Part shown: in pieces, positions 44,760 through 56,773 of the stretch
How positions within the stretch are numbered: position 1 is the first letter of the stretch
How the letters are laid out: each line of letters opens with the position of its first letter
Origin: Linyphia triangularis
Lineage: Eukaryota > Arthropoda > Arachnida > Araneae > Linyphiidae
Direction: 5' to 3'
DNA: 64,000 nucleotides
Assembly: GCA_963978545.1 (NCBI GenBank)
Contig: OZ021733.1
Location: 34,949,424 to 35,013,423, forward strand
Made by a program: the position numbers and the translations under genes
The notes under the pieces: model-generated
Database searches by the model: none
Told to the model about the DNA's origin: nothing
Seen by the model: only the letters and a program-made list of their open reading frames with translations

Positions 44760-44930
44760 ATTCTAATCGTAGTATGGCCTTACTGAATTCTTGGACCAGA
44801 AAATTATACCAACTAAAATTCTATTCTAAGCAAGTCCAAAAGGTAGCAGTTTGGTTTTGCATGTCAAAGGTGCCGGTTTTGAATCTGGGTATAGCCATAG
44901 AAGTTAATTGTGATTAAAAATCCTGGTTCA
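44760..44930 (+). repeat. Decayed tRNA-like SINE head in the array unit (unit 2 shown)
   Basis: AGGTAGCAGTTTGGTTTTGC followed by GGTGCCGGTTTTGAATCTGG has the spacing of A- and B-box promoter elements, though the B box contains an extra T. In unit 1 it still reads GGTTTCGAATCTGG (42019-42033), closer to the GGTTCGAATCC consensus. In all other units the CpG has become TpG. The same segment repeats once per unit. Confidence 0.45.
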
Positions 44931-45161
44931 GCCTTTTGTTTAGTATTAATTAGTCGTTAGTGTGCTTAAAAGTAACTTGAGGAGTGTACAAACCAACTAA
45001 ACCTACACTATGAAAGTTGTGATTGTTGAAACCAATGATTGAAGTGTCATTGCCTTTAATGTAAAATGCTGAAAAACCTTCTTGAGTCCAAAAATTAGAA
45101 AATAATTAGCTCTTTAGCTAAAATATTTATTCAATAAATTAGAATTATTTGATATTCCAAG

Positions 45162-46346
45162 TAGGGATGGAACGGATATCCGGCAAATATCCGATATCCG
45201 GCATATCCGGCTGATTTTTCAATATCCGAAACCCCGTCGGATATCCGATTTGAAATACCGGACATCCGATAATTTCATTCGGATATCCGGCTGTATATCC
45301 GACCACCAGTTATCCACAAGAAATAATTTTTTGAAAAAAATAATGATCTTTTTCGGACAAAGGGAACACCGCATCCTACACTTTTTTTTTTTTTTTTTAT
45401 TTTTTTTTCTTGGACATAAATTGCAGTCAAGTTAGAAAACGAAAACAGAAAGAGGCGCCGTATTATTGACGCCGAGTTGATAAGCATAAACCATTCCTCC
45501 AATCTTTTTCCATACACATCCTTCATACGTGTTTTGCAATATGTTCTTTTCATTCCAAGTTTATGATCTGATTAATTCCAGATGTTATATTTGAATGCTT
45601 CTCCGTAAAACTCGAACCGAAATACTAATAAATAGTACTTTTTTCCATAACATAAGTGACTTCTTAAGAGTTTTAGTTATTATCACTTCCTCCTTTTTTT
45701 TCTGACATTTGCTAGCGAGTAAAAAGCAATAAATAGCCAATGCGCAATCCTCAATGCTTTTTTTTTGTTCTATCGACGATAATACCCTACCCCTTTATGC
45801 TGTGAATGGTATGGTCTAATTTCTGATTTTTCATTGGCAGAAGTTGAAAGCTGGTATATTTTTTCTGACGTAAAATGAAGTATTGTAATTTTTAGGTCTT
45901 TAAAGCAGCGCCACAATGTGGAATTATATTTAGCTCTCTAGAATGCCTTGAATTTTAGTTTTCTCCAATTACAATTTATAATTTTTAATAATGGCTCATT
46001 TAAAATCACCCATTTGGAAGTATTTTAAAATTAAAGGAAATGACGAAAGCAAAGCCCTATGTGTTACTTGCTCCACAAAATCGTTTAAAAAATGTGCGCG
46101 GCAAAAGCCCAAAATCCTTTTCCACAAAACCCTTATCGTTACCATTTAATGAGTGTGCATAAGGAAATTCACCGAAGCTTAAAAGACTCACTAAATGCAT
46201 CAAATATTGATGAACAAGAAAAAACCGACCGAATATCCGGCCGGATATCCGGCGAAATCCGTTTCGGATATCCGTATCCGGTAGACATGGTACCCCGGAT
46301 ATCCGAAATCCGGTATCCGGCAAAACTCACATCCGTTCCATCCCTA
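45162..46346. mobile_element. hAT element, 1185 bp, exact 8-bp target duplication
   Basis: TAGGGATGGAACGGAT starts the element and ATCCGTTCCATCCCTA ends it, a perfect 16-bp inverted repeat. ATTCCAAG flanks both sides (45154-45161 and 46347-46354), and the empty site GATATTCCAAGATTAG is present in every other array unit. Both ends carry dense ATATCCGG/CCGGATAT subterminal repeats, probable transposase-binding sites. A BED zinc-finger relic at 45991 shows descent from an autonomous hAT element; the catalytic region is deleted. Confidence 0.95.
45991..46245 (+). pseudogene. BED zinc-finger relic of hAT transposase, frameshifted
   Basis: ATG at 45991 opens MAHLKSPIWKYFKIKGNDES, then KALCVTCSTKSFKK: Trp9 and Tyr-Phe at 11-12, and C-x2-C at 24/27, match the start of a BED finger. 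A frame change between about 46090 and 46150 is needed to reach YHLMSVHKEIHRSLKD, which supplies the H-x4-H ligand pair. The frame then runs on to EQEKTDRIS and into the right subterminal ATATCCGG repeats. BED fingers bind DNA in hAT transposases. The RNase H-like catalytic domain and dimerisation domain are absent, so the copy is non-autonomous. Confidence 0.8.
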
Positions 46347-48127
46347 ATTCCAAGATTAGTCTTCAAACAAAATGGGTAAACAAGTTGAAAGTTAAAAAGT
46401 ATTTTTCAGTTGACTTGTTTGATATTAAATATTCAATATTTAAAGTTTGTAGTGATTTTTTAATGAAAAGTTTCCTAAGTATTTTAGATTAAACATCGAG
46501 ACTGATGAATCTTTTTAAAAAAATTCATATTGCTAAAGAAAAACATGCGAGACATGCTATTTTTTTGCTTTACAAATTTTATACGCCACTTTAAACATTG
46601 ATTGAGACTTCAAATCTACATCTTAATATCTGATTAATTTTTTTCTTTATTAAAGGTATCCTTTATCTTCTGTTGTAAATGCTTTTGTTAAGCTTGAAAT
46701 CAAACAAAAAGCACACATGAATGTATTGCACATTATTTAATAATTTTTTATTTTTTTTAAATTCACTATACTTCTCTTATATTGCTGTTTTTATTTTTTA
46801 ATGCAACTCATATTTTTAAAACGTTATTTATAGTTTTAAACTTCATCTATTAGTTTCTAAATGTCATTCATTGTTTTGGAACTCAAATTTAACTGTTCAT
46901 TTGTATATCTATAGCCTGAAAATACCAATTTCTTTATGTTTGTAGAATAAACGTCTACACACTCTTGAATTTCTGTTTGTTTCGAAACTGAATAAATGAC
47001 TTTTTAATAAATTTAGCGAAACCTAGCATTGTATTTAGAAAATAGTGTGAATACATTTTAAGCACATGCTGTGTTATTCAATTATTTTGAAAAGAGTTTA
47101 CATCATTATTGTACCTTTTAAAATGATTCAACATTGTACAAAATATTGTGTGCTGGATCTTATGATTTCTACTTGCCTTCTTTTAGGAATATTAATTTAA
47201 GTGAAGTTTATTTTTCAAATATTTCCAGAGTCAGTACTCACATTGGCTTTTTCTCCTATATTTGTTGTTCTTGTTCCACACACAAAAAATCGTATTTGGT
47301 ATTAATAAAATTGCATTTGTTTAAACTGTAATATCGGTTCTACATTTTTAGAACCTAAACAATTATATTTTTCATTGAATTATCTATTTTCCTATTCATA
47401 CTTGTAAAACTTGATTTCATTGAATTTGCAAGTAAAGAAGATATGCACAATAATTACTTGCACACTCATAAATAATTTAATTTATAAGTCCTTATGGTTA
47501 TTCTAATTGTTAATTCAGATTTATTATTTTTAAAGAAATTACATTCAAATCTGATTTTATTAATTATTTTTTGTAATTTTAAAAAATAAGAAATGTTACA
47601 GGCTTTAGAAATCTAGAGGTTGATTGAATATAATTTTTAAATTGTTGGAGAAACTTGGTAATTTAAATAAAAAGTAGTCTAATTTACCCTTATCATTTTA
47701 TTAGTTCAGTAGTTTGAACCTTGAAGTGACCATAGGTTAATATTTAAATGTGTCTCCAGCCCCCTTTCTTTACACCCTTCTGTTTAGCAATTAATTTTTT
47801 ACATATATTTAACTAGTTTACATGAAATTTACTTTCGTTGTTGCTTTCATTCAGAAATTTTTTACAAAACTTTTGTTTCAATGCTCATAAAATGCTCAAT
47901 CGGTTTTTTTTTTTGGTTTTTTTTTTTCCCCTTTTTTTTTCTCTTTTTGGTTTTTTTCTTCTTTTTTTTTCCTATCTTGTACCTAAAAAAGTATTCCTTT
48001 TTTGTAAATGAACCTAAATTGTTCTCTAGACTCTAATTGTGGAACTGGCTGATGGTAGAAGTACAAAAGGGACATGGAAATTTTAGAATCCAGTTTAAGG
48101 TTTTGCCATTGTAAAGGTAATTTTATA

Positions 48128-51010
48128 GGTATTAAAACAATTTTGCTGTTATAATTGATTCTGTAATTTTATTTGTTTGATCTGTATATTAATTGAAAAT
48201 GACTTTGCTCTTTTATTCAACATAATCAGAGATGTATTTTCGTGGATTCACCTGCACGAATATAAAAAGTATGACCCTAATGCAATTTTAATTTTTAATT
48301 ATTTTAAACTGAAAAAGTAGAAAGAAAAATTTTTTGTCTCAAATACAACCTGATTAATCTTATTGTTTAAATAAGTAGGGTTTTTTTTCACTTGATTTTT
48401 GCTTGCCTTCCATCTTATTTATGGGTTCTATTGAATTGATTGAATTTTATGATATATAACTGTTAAAATATAAAGTAATTTTCAAAAAATCTTGAATTGT
48501 TTGTTGTTATCGGTATTCCGTTTATGTTTGGTTATTAATTTATAGTTTTTGAATTTTTTTTCTTGAAATTGAAAATGATCTTTTTAAAAAGAGGAAATGA
48601 ATTACTATTTTTTCTCGCTTAAAATTAATGTTTACAACTTTTTTTCTTCCAATATGTGCTAAACTAGAGATTTTATAATTAACACTATCTAAACTCGAGA
48701 TTGCTATTAACAAATAATCCAACAAAGAACATTAATTTCAATAAATCTTTAATTTAGAAATTATTTCCAAAGTCTCATATTACCTTGACTCTTTGCAGTT
48801 CATGTATTTTATATTTATTTTGCCATTAAAATGTTATTCTAATCGTAGTATGGCCTTACTGAATTCTTGGACCAGAAAATTATACCAACTAAAATTCTAT
48901 TCTAAGCAAGTCCAAAAGGTAGCAGTTTGGTTTTGCATGTCAAAGGTGCCGGTTTTGAATCTGGGTATAGCCATAGAAGTTAATTGTGATTAAAAATCCT
49001 GGTTCAGCCTTTTGTTTAGTATTAATTAGTCGTTAGTGTGCTTAAAAGTAACTTGAGGAGTGTACAAACCAACTAAACCTACACTATGAAAGTTGTGATT
49101 GTTGAAACCAATGATTGAAGTGTCATTGCCTTTAATGTAAAATGCTGAAAAACCTTCTTGAGTCCAAAAATTAGAAAATAATTAGCTCTTTAGCTAAAAT
49201 ATTTATTCAATAAATTAGAATTATTTGATATTCCAAGATTAGTCTTCAAACAAAATGGGTAAACAAGTTGAAAGTTAAAAAGTATTTTTCAGTTGACTTG
49301 TTTGATATTAAATATTCAATATTTAAAGTTTGTAGTGATTTTTTAATGAAAAGTTTCCTAAGTATTTTAGATTAAACATCGAGACTGATGAATCTTTTTA
49401 AAAAAATTCATATTGCTAAAGAAAAACATGCGAGACATGCTATTTTTTTGCTTTACAAATTTTATACGCCACTTTAAACATTGATTGAGACTTCAAATCT
49501 ACATCTTAATATCTGATTAATTTTTTTCTTTATTAAAGGTATCCTTTATCTTCTGTTGTAAATGCTTTTGTTAAGCTTGAAATCAAACAAAAAGCACACA
49601 TGAATGTATTGCACATTATTTAATAATTTTTTATTTTTTTTAAATTCACTATACTTCTCTTATATTGCTGTTTTTATTTTTTAATGCAACTCATATTTTT
49701 AAAACGTTATTTATAGTTTTAAACTTCATCTATTAGTTTCTAAATGTCATTCATTGTTTTGGAACTCAAATTTAACTGTTCATTTGTATATCTATAGCCT
49801 GAAAATACCAATTTCTTTATGTTTGTAGAATAAACGTCTACACACTCTTGAATTTCTGTTTGTTTCGAAACTGAATAAATGACTTTTTAATAAATTTAGC
49901 GAAACCTAGCATTGTATTTAGAAAATAGTGTGAATACATTTTAAGCACATGCTGTGTTATTCAATTATTTTGAAAAGAGTTTACATCATTATTGTACCTT
50001 TTAAAATGATTCAACATTGTACAAAATATTGTGTGCTGGATCTTATGATTTCTACTTGCCTTCTTTTAGGAATATTAATTTAAGTGAAGTTTATTTTTCA
50101 AATATTTCCAGAGTCAGTACTCACATTGGCTTTTTCTCCTATATTTGTTGTTCTTGTTCCACACACAAAAAATCGTATTTGGTATTAATAAAATTGCATT
50201 TGTTTAAACTGTAATATCGGTTCTACATTTTTAGAACCTAAACAATTATATTTTTCATTGAATTATCTATTTTCCTATTCATACTTGTAAAACTTGATTT
50301 CATTGAATTTGCAAGTAAAGAAGATATGCACAATAATTACTTGCACACTCATAAATAATTTAATTTATAAGTCCTTATGGTTATTCTAATTGTTAATTCA
50401 GATTTATTATTTTTAAAGAAATTACATTCAAATCTGATTTTATTAATTATTTTTTGTAATTTTAAAAAATAAGAAATGTTACAGGCTTTAGAAATCTAGA
50501 GGTTGATTGAATATAATTTTTAAATTGTTGGAGAAACTTGGTAATTTAAATAAAAAGTAGTCTAATTTACCCTTATCATTTTATTAGTTCAGTAGTTTGA
50601 ACCTTGAAGTGACCATAGGTTAATATTTAAATGTGTCTCCAGCCCCCTTTCTTTACACCCTTCTGTTTAGCAATTAATTTTTTACATATATTTAACTAGT
50701 TTACATGAAATTTACTTTCGTTGTTGCTTTCATTCAGAAATTTTTTACAAAACTTTTGTTTCAATGCTCATAAAATGCTCAATCGGTTTTTTTTTTTGGT
50801 TTTTTTTTTTCCCCTTTTTTTTTCTCTTTTTGGTTTTTTTCTTCTTTTTTTTTCCTATCTTGTACCTAAAAAAGTATTCCTTTTTTGTAAATGAACCTAA
50901 ATTGTTCTCTAGACTCTAATTGTGGAACTGGCTGATGGTAGAAGTACAAAAGGGACATGGAAATTTTAGAATCCAGTTTAAGGTTTTGCCATTGTAAAGG
51001 TAATTTTATA
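48128..51010. repeat. Array unit 3
   Basis: 2883 bp. States: TTTACAACT, TATATTTATTTTGCC, CATCATTATTG; homopolymer tract type CGGTTTTTTTTTTGG. Confidence 0.95.
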
Positions 51011-53888
51011 GGTATTAAAACAATTTTGCTGTTATAATTGATTCTGTAATTTTATTTGTTTGATCTGTATATTAATTGAAAATGACTTTGCTCTTTTATT
51101 CAACATAATCAGAGATGTATTTTCGTGGATTCACCTGCACGAATATAAAAAGTATGACCCTAATGCAATTTTAATTTTTAATTATTTTAAACTGAAAAAG
51201 TAGAAAGAAAATTTTTTTGTCTCAAATACAACCTGATTAATCTTATTGTTTAAATAAGTAGGGTTTTTTTTCACTTGATTTTTGCTTGCCTTCCATCTTA
51301 TTTATGGGTTCTATTGAATTGATTGAATTTTATGATATATAACTGTTAAAATATAAAGTAATTTTCAAAAAATCTTGAATTGTTTGTTGTTATCGGTATT
51401 CCGTTTATGTTTGGTTATTAATTTATAGTTTTTGAATTTTTTTTCTTGAAATTGAAAATGATCTTTTTAAAAAGAGGAAATGAATTACTATTTTTTCTCG
51501 CTTAAAATTAATGTTTACAACTTTTTTTCTTCCAATATGTGCTAAACTAGAGATTTTATAATTAACACTATCTAAACTCGAGATTGCTATTAACAAATAA
51601 TCCAACAAAGAACATTAATTTCAATAAATCTTTAATTTAGAAATTATTTCCAAAGTCTCATATTACCTTGACTCTTTGCAGTTCATGTATTTTATATTTA
51701 TTTTGCCATTAAAATGTTATTCTAATCGTAGTATGGCCTTACTGAATTCTTGGACCAGAAAATTATACCAACTAAAATTCTATTCTAAGCAAGTCCAAAA
51801 GGTAGCAGTTTGGTTTTGCATGTCAAAGGTGCCGGTTTTGAATCTGGGTATAGCCATAGAAGTTAATTGTGATTAAAAATCCTGGTTCAGCCTTTTGTTT
51901 AGTATTAATTAGTCGTTAGTGTGCTTAAAAGTAACTTGAGGAGTGTACAAACCAACTAAACCTAAACTATGAAAGTTGTGATTGTTGAAACCAATGATTG
52001 AAGTGTCATTGCCTTTAATGTAAAATGCTGAAAAACCTTCTTGAGTCCAAAAATTAGAAAATAATTAGCTCTTTAGCTAAAATATTTATTCAATAAATTA
52101 GAATTATTTGATATTCCAAGATTAGTCTTCAAACAAAATGGGTAAACAAGTTGAAAGTTAAAAAGTATTTTTCAGTTGACTTGTTTGATATTAAATATTC
52201 AATATTTAAAGTTTGTAGTGATTTTTTAATGAAAAGTTTCCTAAGTATTTTAGATTAAACATCGAGACTGATGAATCTTTTTAAAAAAATTCATATTGCT
52301 AAAGAAAAACATGCGAGACATGCTATTTTTTTGCTTTACAAATTTTATACGCCACTTTAAACATTGATTGAGACTTCAAATCTACATCTTAATATCTGAT
52401 TAATTTTTTTCTTTATTAAAGGTATCCTTTATCTTCTGTTGTAAATGCTTTTGTTAAGCTTGAAATCAAACAAAAAGCACACATGAATGTATTGCACATT
52501 ATTTAATAATTTTTTAATTTTACTATACTTCTCTTATATTGCTGTTTTTATTTTTTAATGCAACTCATATTTTTAAAACGTTATTTATAGTTTTAAACTT
52601 CATCTATTAGTTTCTAAATGTCATTCATTGTTTTGGAACTCAAATTTAACTGTTCATTTGTATATCTATAGCCTGAAAATACCAATTTCTTTATGTTTGT
52701 AGAATAAACGTCTACACACTCTTGAATTTCTGTTTGTTTCGAAACTGAATAAATGACTTTTTAATAAATTTAGCGAAACCTAGCATTGTATTTAGAAAAT
52801 AGTGTGAATACATTTTAAGCACATGCTGTGTTATTCAATTATTTTGAAAAGAGTTTACATCAACATTGTACCTTTTAAAATGATTCAACATTGTACAAAA
52901 TATTGTGTGCTGGATCTTATGATTTCTACTTGCCTTCTTTTAGGAATATTAATTTAAGTGAAGTTTATTTTTCAAATATTTCCAGAGTCAGTACTCACAT
53001 TGGCTTTTTCTCCTATATTTGTTGTTCTTGTTCCACACACAAAAAATCGTATTTGGTATTAATAAAATTGCATTTGTTTAAACTGTAATATCGGTTCTAC
53101 ATTTTTAGAACCTAAACAATTATATTTTTCATTGAATTATCTATTTTCCTATTCATACTTGTAAAACTTGATTTCATTGAATTTGCAAGTAAAGAAGATA
53201 TGCACAATAATTACTTGCACACTCATAAATAATTTAATTTATAAGTCCTTATGGTTATTCTAATTGTTAATTCAGATTTATTATTTTTAAAGAAATTACA
53301 TTCAAATCTGATTTTATTAATTATTTTTTGTAATTTTAAAAAATAAGAAATGTTACAGGCTTTAGAAATCTAGAGGTTGATTGAATATAATTTTTAAATT
53401 GTTGGAGAAACTTGGTAATTTAAATAAAAAGTAGTCTAATTTACCCTTATCATTTTATTAGTTCAGTAGTTTGAACCTTGAAGTGACCATAGGTTAATAT
53501 TTAAATGTGTCTCCAGCCCCCTTTCTTTACACCCTTCTGTTTAGCAATTAATTTTTTACATATATTTAACTAGTTTACATGAAATTTACTTTCGTTGTTG
53601 CTTTCATTCAGAAATTTTTTACAAAACTTTTGTTTCAATGCTCATAAAATGCTCAATCGGTTGTTTTTTTTGGTTTTTTTTTTTCCCCCTTTTTTTTTCT
53701 TCTCTTTTTGGTTTTTTTCTTCTTTTTTTTTCCTATCTTGTACCTAAAAAAGTATTCCTTTTTTGTAAATGAACCTAAATTGTTCTCTAGACTCTAATTG
53801 TGGAACTGGCTGATGGTAGAAGTACAAAAGGGACATGGAAATTTTAGAATCCAGTTTAAGGTTTTGCCATTGTAAAGGTAATTTTATA
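51011..53888. repeat. Array unit 4
   Basis: 2878 bp, with a deletion of about 9 bp near 52515 (TTTTTTAATTTTACTATAC). States: TTTACAACT, TATATTTATTTTGCC, CATCAACATTG; tract type CGGTTGTTTTTTTTGG. Confidence 0.95.
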
Positions 53889-56773
53889 GGTATTAAAACA
53901 ATTTTGCTGTTATAATTGGTTCTGTAATTTTATTTGTTTGATTTGTATATTAATTGAAAATGACTTTGCTCTTTTATTCAACATAATCAGAGATTTATTT
54001 TCGTGGATTCACCTGCACGAATATAAAAAGTATGACCCTAATGCAATTTTAATTTTTAATTATTTTAAACTGAAAAAGTAGAAAGAAAAATTTTTTGTCT
54101 CAAATACAACCTGATTAATCTTATTGTTTAAATAAGTAGGGTTTTTTTTCACTTGATTTTTGCTTGCCTTCCATCTTATTTATGGGTTCTATTGAATTGA
54201 TTGAATTTTATGATATATAACTGTTAAAATATAAAGTAATTTTCAAAAAATCTTGAATTGTTTGTTGTTATCGGTATTCCGTTTATGTTTGGTTATTAAT
54301 TTATAGTTTTTGAATTTTTTTTCTTGAAATTGAAAATGATCTTTTTAAAAAGAGGAAATGAATTACTATTTTTTCTCGCTTAAAATTAATGTTTACCACT
54401 TTTTTTCTTCCAATATGTGCTAAACTAGAGATTTTATAATTAACACTATCTAAACTCGAGATTGCTATTAACAAATAATCTAACAAAGAACATTAATTTC
54501 AATAAATCTTTAATTTAGAAATTATTTCCAAAGTCTCATATTACCTTGACTCTTTGCAGTTCATGTATTTTATTTTTATTTTGCCATTAAAATGTTATTC
54601 TAATCGTAGTATGGCCTTACTGAATTCTTGGACCAGAAAATTATACCAACTAAAATTCTATTCTAAGCAAGTCCAAAAGGTAGCAGTTTGGTTTTGCATG
54701 TCAAAGGTGCCGGTTTTGAATCTGGGTATAGCCATAGAAGTTAATTGTGATTAAAAATCCTGGTTCAGCCTTTTGTTTAGTATTAATTAGTCGTTAGTGT
54801 GCTTAAAAGTAACTTGAGGAGTGTACAAACCAACTAAACCTACACTATGAAAGTTGTGATTGTTGAAACCAATGATTGAAGTGTCATTGCCTTTAATGTA
54901 AAATGCTGAAAAACTTTCTTGAGTCCAAAAATTAGAAAATAATTAGCTCTTTAGCTAAAATATTTATTCAATAAATTAGAATTATTTGATATTCCAAGAT
55001 TAGTCTTCAAACAAAATGGGTAAACAAGTTGAAAGTTAAAAAGTATTTTTCAGTTGACTTGTTTGATATTAAATATTCAATATTTAAAGTTTGTAGTGAT
55101 TTTTTAATGAAAAGTTTCCTAAGTATTTTAGATTAAACATCGAGACTGATGAATCTTTTTAAAAAAATTCATATTGCTAAAGAAAAACATGCAAGACATG
55201 CTATTTTTTTGCTTTACAAATTTTATACGCCACTTTAAACATTGATTGAGACTTCAAATCTACATCTTAATATCTGATTAATTTTTTTCTTTATTAAAGG
55301 TATCCTTTATCTTCTGTTGTAAATGCTTTTGTTAAGCTTGAAATCAAACAAAAAGCACACATGAATGTATTGCACATTATTTAATAATTTTTTATTTTTT
55401 TTAAATTCACTATACTTCTCTTATATTGCTGTTTTTATTTTTTAATGCAACTCATATTTTTAAAACGTTATTTATAGTTTTAAACTTCATCTATTAGTTT
55501 CTAAATGTCATTCATTGTTTTGGAACTCAAATTTAACTGTTCATTTGTATATCTATAGCCTGAAAATACCAATTTCTTTATGTTTGTAGAATAAACGTCT
55601 ACACACTCTTGAATTTCTGTTTGTTTCGAAACTGAATAAATGACTTTTTAATAAATTTAGCGAAACCTAGCATTGTATTTAGAAAATAGTGTGAATACAT
55701 TTTAAGCACATGCTGTGTTATTCAATTATTTTGAAAAGAGTTTACATCAACATTGTACCTTTTAAAATGATTCAACATTGTACAAAATATTGTGTGCTGG
55801 ATCTTATGATTTCTACTTGCCTTCTTTTAGGAATATTAATTTAAGTGAAGTTTATTTTTCAAATATTTCCAGAGTCAGTACTCACATTGGCTTTTTCTCC
55901 TATATTTGTTGTTCTTGTTCCACACACAAAAAATCGTATTTGGTATTAATAAAATTGCATTTGTTTAAACTGTAATATCGGTTCTACATTTTTAGAACCT
56001 AAACAATTATATTTTTCATTGAATTATCTATTTTCCTATTCATACTTGTAAAACTTGATTTCATTGAATTTGCAAGTAAAGAAGATATGCACAATAATTA
56101 CTTGCACACTCATAAATAATTTAATTTATAAGTCCTTATGGTTATTCTAATTGTTAATTCAGATTTATTATTTTTAAAGAAATTACATTCAAATCTGATT
56201 TTATTAATTATTTTTTGTAATTTTAAAAAATAAGAAATGTTACAGGCTTTAGAAATCTAGAGGTTGATTGAATATAATTTTTAAATTGTTGGAGAAACTT
56301 GGTAATTTAAATAAAAAGTAGTCTAATTTACCCTTATCATTTTATTAGTTCAGTAGTTTGAACCTTGAAGTGACCATAGGTTAATATTTAAATGTGTCTC
56401 CAGCCCCCTTTCTTTACACCCTTCTGTTTAGCAATTAATTTTTTACATATATTTAACTAGTTTACATGAAATTTACTTTCGTTGTTGCTTTCATTCAGAA
56501 ATTTTTTACAAAACTTTTGTTTCAATGCTCATAAAATGCTCAATCGGTTTTTTTTTTTTTGGTTTTTTTTTTCCCCCTTTTTTTTTCTCTTTTTGGTTTT
56601 TTTCTTCTTTTTTTTTCCTATCTTGTACCTAAAAAAGTATTCCTTTTTTGTAAATGAACCTAAATTGTTCTCTAGACTCTAATTGTGGAACTGGCTGATG
56701 GTAGAAGTACAAAAGGGACATGGAAATTTTAGAATCCAGTTTAAGGTTTTGCCATTGTAAAGGTAATTTTATA
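53889..56773. repeat. Array unit 5
   Basis: 2885 bp. It begins with ATTGGTTCTG, GATTTGTATA and AGATTTATTT, shared only with unit 7. States: TTTACCACT, TATTTTTATTTTGCC, CATCAACATTG. Private: AAAACTTTCTTG and CATGCAAGAC. Confidence 0.95.

Larger units (their letters stand above)
44052..48127. repeat. Array unit 2 (contains hAT insertion)
   Basis: An internal-type unit of 2883 bp once the hAT element and one target duplication are removed. States: TTTACCACT, TATTTTTATTTTGCC, CATCATTATTG. Confidence 0.9.
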
